Part shown: piece after piece, positions 33,695 to 37,149 of the stretch | How positions within the stretch are numbered: the stretch's first letter is position 1 | Layout: each line of letters starts with the position of its first letter | Source of the DNA: Candidatus Krumholzibacteriota bacterium | Lineage (GTDB): Bacteria; Krumholzibacteriota; Krumholzibacteriia; Krumholzibacteriales; Krumholzibacteriaceae | Reading direction: 5' to 3' | NCBI GenBank assembly: GCA_016926065.1 | Contig: JAFGPI010000223.1 | Location: forward strand, 1 to 37,149 | DNA: 37,149 nt | The notes under the pieces: model-generated | Databases searched by the model: none | Seen by the model: the letters and a program-made list of their open reading frames with translations, nothing else | What the model was told of the DNA's origin: nothing | Translations under genes and position numbers: made by a program

Positions 33695-35059
33695 ATGGAA
33701 ACAACAACCACTACCACCAGAGAGACCACCATAAAAGATTTTCTGGAAGTGATCTTCCGCAGAAAGTGGATCGTGGTGGGCATGGTTTCCGTATCCACCA
33801 TCATAGTCCTCTACCTCAACCTGCGGGAACCGGCGGTCTACGAGGCTTCCGGCCGGGTATTGGTTAAACGGGGGGAGGCCATAGGTGTTTTCAGCAATTA
33901 CGTGCGAACCCTTAGCTGGGAGGAGGAAATAGCCTCCCAGATCGAGATGATAAAATCCCAGATCGTGATCGGACGGGCCCAGGAACTGATCGGCGAATAC
34001 CTGCCGGCGGAATTCGAGACGGAAGAAAGAATTAATCCCGGGCGCGTCAGTTCCGGCGTCATTACCACCTCCAACGTTTTGTACATCGCCTATACCGGCA
34101 GGAATCCGGTTTTCTGCGAAGCGGCGGTAAACGCTATCATCCATGCCTACAAGGAGTATTACCAGCGCACCCGCACACCGCCCGAGATGGAGGATTTCTT
34201 TTCCCATGAGATAGTCACCTACAAGGAGGAGATGGAATACTGGAGAAACCTAAAATCACGGTTGGAAAAGGAGTGGGGAATAGTGGATATCGACGTGCAG
34301 AGAAAAAGCACCCTGCTCCGCTTGGATAAATATCAAAACGATCTGGATGAAATCTCCACCAGCATGAGTGAGATAGAAGCGGTGATCATCGATCTGGAAA
34401 AGGCCCTGGAACTCAATCCCGACGAGCAGTTCGCCCTGATCACCAACCATTTTCAATTCGGAGGCAAAAAAACGGTTATCGACAATCTCAAGGAGAACTT
34501 AACCACCCTAGAGATGGAGGAATCGGAAATGTCCGCCAGTTTTACCGACGACTACCCGGAATTGGTCAAGGTGAGAAGGCAGAAAGAGGATATTTACCGG
34601 AAACTCGACCAGGAGATACGATCGATAATCACCATGAAGAGGTCCACCTACAATATTTTGAATAACAAATCTCAGGTAATAGCCGATATCATGAGACAGA
34701 TAGAGGAGGACCTGGATAAATTTCCGCAGAGAGAAATCGAGCTCAACCGCATCGCCGCGGCGCTCGCCCGGGTCGAATCCGGATACGATAACCTGATTGA
34801 ACAGCAGATGAACTCGCGGATAACCACTGCCAGCAACCCGGAGTGGACGGTTACGATATTGTCCCAGGCTTCACCAGCCTATCAGAAAAGAACCCGGGAC
34901 TACGTCAGGATTGCACTGGGCCCTCTGTTCAGCTTGATCGTATCCCTGGGATTCGCTTTTTTTATGGATAACCTCGATCATTCGATAAAGAATGTCAGCG
35001 AGGCGGAGGACGCGCTGGGATTCAGGGTGCTGGCCAGTTTCCCGGAAGCCAAGAGATAG
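33695..35059 (+). CDS. Wzz-type polysaccharide chain-length regulator
   Basis: The 454-residue inner-membrane protein has an N-terminal Wzz segment (TIKDFLEVIFRRKWIVVGMV) with the first membrane helix. A long periplasmic stretch rich in coiled coil follows (about 150-360), including RESG-like VLVKRGEAIG. The second helix near the end is YVRIALGPLFSLIVSLGFAFF. A proline-lacking C-terminus (FPEAKR) follows instead of a kinase domain. In the XrtA-associated systems a separate BY-kinase follows, as here. It sets glycan chain length with the export lipoprotein and kinase. It starts 5 nt after the export gene. Confidence 0.9.
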   Translation: METTTTTTRETTIKDFLEVIFRRKWIVVGMVSVSTIIVLYLNLREPAVYEASGRVLVKRGEAIGVFSNYVRTLSWEEEIASQIEMIKSQIVIGRAQELIGEYLPAEFETEERINPGRVSSGVITTSNVLYIAYTGRNPVFCEAAVNAIIHAYKEYYQRTRTPPEMEDFFSHEIVTYKEEMEYWRNLKSRLEKEWGIVDIDVQRKSTLLRLDKYQNDLDEISTSMSEIEAVIIDLEKALELNPDEQFALITNHFQFGGKKTVIDNLKENLTTLEMEESEMSASFTDDYPELVKVRRQKEDIYRKLDQEIRSIITMKRSTYNILNNKSQVIADIMRQIEEDLDKFPQREIELNRIAAALARVESGYDNLIEQQMNSRITTASNPEWTVTILSQASPAYQKRTRDYVRIALGPLFSLIVSLGFAFFMDNLDHSIKNVSEAEDALGFRVLASFPEAKR

Positions 35060-35067
35060 TACGAATC

Positions 35068-35886
35068 ATGTATGAGGAATATTACAGTTTCAAGGAATTA
35101 CCCTTCAACGTCACTCCCGATCCGCGGTTCCTGTACCGCAGCCGCAGCCACCGGGACGCTTTGGCGTACATAACCTACGGTATATTCCAGAAGAAGGGAT
35201 TTATCGCCGTGACGGGCGAGGTGGGAGTGGGAAAAACCACCGTGGTAAACGCCTTCATCGATCTCTTTCAACCGTCCCTGGAGACGGCTTTCGTCTTTAC
35301 CACCAAATTCCCCTTCGATCAGCTTCTCTACCTGGTATGCAACGATTTCGGACTGGAAGTAGAGGGAATGAATAAAGTGCAAATGCTCATGGCGCTAAAC
35401 AAATTTCTCATCTCCCAATACGAAAAAAACCGCAATACCGTTCTCATCATCGATGAAGCCCAAAACCTCTCTCCGGAGGTGCTGGAGGAACTCAGAATGC
35501 TGTCCAACCTGGAGACCAGGGACAGAAAACTCATCCAGATTATGCTGGTGGGACAGCCCGAGCTGGAAAAGATGCTGAACTTGAACGAAATGCGGCAGCT
35601 GCGGCAGCGTATACCGGGCATTTGCCACATACCGATACTGAACCGCGACGACGTGGAGAAATATATTCAATTCCGGATCAAGGTGGCAAGTGTCAACGGT
35701 CAAGGGCCGGCTTTCACGTCCGAGGCCATAAATGAAGTATTTCATTACTCCGGAGGCACACCCCGATTGATCAACATCCTCTGTGACCGGGTGTTATTGC
35801 TGGGATACGTGATGAACGTGCACAATTTCGACAGCCGGATCGTGCGGGAGGGGATTAGAGAATTAGAAAGCAAGGAAATCACTTGA
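35068..35886 (+). CDS. ExeA/GspA-like AAA ATPase (XrtA-associated ATPase)
   Basis: The 272-residue ATPase has MYEEYYSFKELPFNVTPDPRF at the start, a family hallmark. Walker A is GEVGVGKTT (50-58) and Walker B is VLIIDEAQNLS. A sensor stretch LVGQPELEKMLN and the C-terminal HYSGGTPRLINILCDRVLLLGY are also typical. This family is a fixed part of XrtA/EPS loci, where it lies between Wzz and the BY-kinase. Its exact role is not known; it may drive assembly of the secretion machinery. It is 8 nt after the Wzz stop and probably cytoplasmic. Confidence 0.9.
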   Translation: MYEEYYSFKELPFNVTPDPRFLYRSRSHRDALAYITYGIFQKKGFIAVTGEVGVGKTTVVNAFIDLFQPSLETAFVFTTKFPFDQLLYLVCNDFGLEVEGMNKVQMLMALNKFLISQYEKNRNTVLIIDEAQNLSPEVLEELRMLSNLETRDRKLIQIMLVGQPELEKMLNLNEMRQLRQRIPGICHIPILNRDDVEKYIQFRIKVASVNGQGPAFTSEAINEVFHYSGGTPRLINILCDRVLLLGYVMNVHNFDSRIVREGIRELESKEIT

Positions 35887-35957
35887 TCGATCGGGGCGGA
35901 GTCTCGATTGGATGACTGGTTGTGGTTTTAATACTTTCCGAAACCGGGAGAAATCGG

Positions 35958-36728
35958 GTGAGCAAGATATACGATGCCCTGAGAAAAGCGGAGCAGAGCA
36001 AGAAGAAAATAGGCGGCAAACCGAAAGGAAACCGCCGGATTCCGGTCAAATCGATATCCGCGGGCCGCGCGGGGACTTTCTTGCAGAATATGGATGATGA
36101 TTTCCGCCGTTCCCTCCGGAACCTGAGAAATTCGATAGATACACAGATAAAAAACGAAGACTCACGGGTGATCATGTTTACCAGCTCGGTCAAGGGAGAG
36201 GGCAAGACCACCATCACCGCCTTCCTGGCCCGTGTCATCGCCCTAGGGGAGACGGACAAGGTATTGCTGATTGATTGCGCCGTGGACAATCCGGAACTGC
36301 ATAAGCTCTTCGGAGTGGATAACGAAAAAGGAATCATCGAATATCTTTCGGGAAGAGCTAAGCTGGAAGATATAATCCACACCATCGACGAGAACGTTAT
36401 GGATTTAATCACCAGCGGTCAAAGGGATAGCTCGGATGTCACCCAGCCGCTTTTCAATTCCGCCCTGATGGCCAACCTGATCCGGGAGGTGTCCCAGTAT
36501 TACGATTACGTGCTGATCGATACTTCGGCCGCCCTGGAAGCCGCGGAAACGCCCATAATCGGTTCCTACGCGGAAGGCACGGTCATAATCATTCAGGCTG
36601 GGAAAACCAAACGAGAAGTGATAAAGCGAGCCATCATGCTCATAGAGAAGCACAAAGGCACCTTCCTGGGTACGGTTCTTAACCGTAAGAAGTACTATAT
36701 TCCCGAATTTATCTACAAGCGGGTATAA
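35958..36728 (+). CDS. BY-kinase-like polysaccharide regulator (CpsD/CapB family)
   Basis: I chose GTG 35958, since VSKIYDALRKAEQ matches the usual start of XrtA-associated kinases and GGGAG lies seven bases upstream. The ORF-track start at 35922 adds an irregular extension. The 256-residue P-loop protein has Walker A SSVKGEGKTT (76-85) and the ending LNRKKYYIPEFIYKRV. The Walker A' block reads DCAVDNP (106-112), where the family usually has DADLRNP, so an Asp and an Arg are replaced. Tyrosines at the C-terminus are few. It probably pairs with Wzz to control polymerisation, but kinase strength is uncertain. Confidence 0.85.
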   Translation: MSKIYDALRKAEQSKKKIGGKPKGNRRIPVKSISAGRAGTFLQNMDDDFRRSLRNLRNSIDTQIKNEDSRVIMFTSSVKGEGKTTITAFLARVIALGETDKVLLIDCAVDNPELHKLFGVDNEKGIIEYLSGRAKLEDIIHTIDENVMDLITSGQRDSSDVTQPLFNSALMANLIREVSQYYDYVLIDTSAALEAAETPIIGSYAEGTVIIIQAGKTKREVIKRAIMLIEKHKGTFLGTVLNRKKYYIPEFIYKRV

Positions 36729-36730
36729 GG

Positions 36731-37149
36731 TTGGATAATCATAACCACAGCATCGACCCGTGTGATAACCACGGGTTTTTTCATCTTCATAAAGGCATCC
36801 TATCCACCCCCGATTCCTCCCGGACGCAGAAGTGGTGGGAAGATTTCTTGTGCCGCAGCTCCGCTCTTATTTACCACCGGGTGGGGGAGGAAAACATAAA
36901 AGGCATATTCCTGTGCGGCAGTTTCGCCCGGGGGGAGGGGAGCCTGGCGGAGGTGGGCGGATGTCCCGCCTTTCTTTCCGATATAGATCTGGTCCTGGTG
37001 CTAAACAATCCCGAGGCCCACCGGATATATTGGGCCCGGCGAACCGAATTGGGGGCCGCCTGCGAAAGCCTGCTGCCCGGGGCAACGTTTATCGGGCATC
37101 CGGAGGTGGGGATTCTTCTTTACCGCGAACTTTCCACCCTGCCCGCCTC
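36731..37149 (+). CDS. Nucleotidyltransferase-fold protein (3' end outside window)
   Basis: This frame is not in the ORF track because it runs off the window. From TTG 36731 it encodes 139 residues so far. The DNA polymerase beta-like nucleotidyltransferase motif is GSFARGEG (63-70), followed by SDIDLVLVL with metal ligands Asp84 and Asp86. The frame is open upstream to 36689, and no ATG or GTG is available before the motif, so TTG is the probable start; the SD (GGG, seven bases upstream) is weak. It begins 2 nt after the BY-kinase stop, so it belongs to the exopolysaccharide operon. The role is unknown; the acceptor could be a sugar, protein or small molecule. Confidence 0.65.
   Translation, partial: MDNHNHSIDPCDNHGFFHLHKGILSTPDSSRTQKWWEDFLCRSSALIYHRVGEENIKGIFLCGSFARGEGSLAEVGGCPAFLSDIDLVLVLNNPEAHRIYWARRTELGAACESLLPGATFIGHPEVGILLYRELSTLPA

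Noticed and set aside
1-37149. tRNA genes, CRISPR arrays, insertion sequences, integrases or phage genes
   Set aside because: I looked for T-loop motifs, regular direct repeats, terminal inverted repeats with transposase motifs and found none.

Overview
The window is chromosomal DNA of a diderm (Gram-negative) bacterium, most likely an uncultivated or candidate-phylum lineage. Evidence for a diderm envelope: three GT9 heptosyltransferase-type enzymes, an MsbA-type lipid exporter, a WaaE/KdtX-type GT2, a Wza-like export lipoprotein and several lipobox-bearing lipoproteins. The sequence is GC-rich (I estimate mid-fifties percent), coding density is high, genes often overlap by 4-50 nt, and there are several sigma70-type promoters. 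I saw no tRNA, rRNA, CRISPR array, insertion sequence or phage gene. Lineage cannot be fixed from this window.

Layout. (1) 1-2037: 3' part of a membrane-embedded spermidine-synthase-like protein. (2) 2048-4779, minus: an AmmeMemoRadiSam pair (a Memo-AMMECR1 fusion and a radical SAM enzyme with a twin-arginine-like leader). (3) 5254-8122, plus: two tandem membrane-anchored SGNH hydrolases and a VOC-fold protein behind a strong promoter and a long leader. (4) 8202-12886, minus: a GldA-GldF-GldG-DUF4340 ABC cluster. (5) 13097-14638, plus: small envelope proteins and a zinc-ribbon tail-anchored protein. (6) 14735-15640, minus: DUF72 protein. (7) 15713-17997: a GT-C glycosyltransferase and a BamE-like lipoprotein. 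(8) 18296-29891: lon, translationally coupled to an LPS/glycan assembly block (three GT9, an ABC lipid flippase, three GT4, one GT2). (9) 30002-31859: a DUF3108 protein overlapping a deoxyhypusine-synthase-like protein. (10) 32084-end: an exopolysaccharide operon of the XrtA-associated type (sugar transferase, export lipoprotein, Wzz, ExeA-like ATPase, BY-kinase-like protein) and a nucleotidyltransferase-fold gene cut by the window edge.

How the genes work together. Most of the right half builds and exports cell-surface glycans: core and lipid-linked sugars by the GT9/GT2/GT4 enzymes, flipping by MsbA, then a separate Wzx/Wzy-type exopolysaccharide module. The SGNH hydrolases and the GT-C enzyme are plausible glycan modifiers, but no gene here proves that.

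Most notable signals. Two 5' leaders, ahead of the BamE-like lipoprotein (17381-17550) and ahead of the exopolysaccharide operon (31922-32083), each have a consensus-like promoter, an intrinsic terminator just before the gene, and an upstream segment that can pair with the terminator's left arm in a mutually exclusive helix. They look like transcription attenuators or riboswitch-like elements that I cannot assign to a known class. Other points of interest are a deoxyhypusine-synthase-like protein apparently lacking the catalytic lysine, a Wza-like lipoprotein whose signal peptide has no ATG/GTG/TTG start, and export-type leaders on the AmmeMemoRadiSam proteins.
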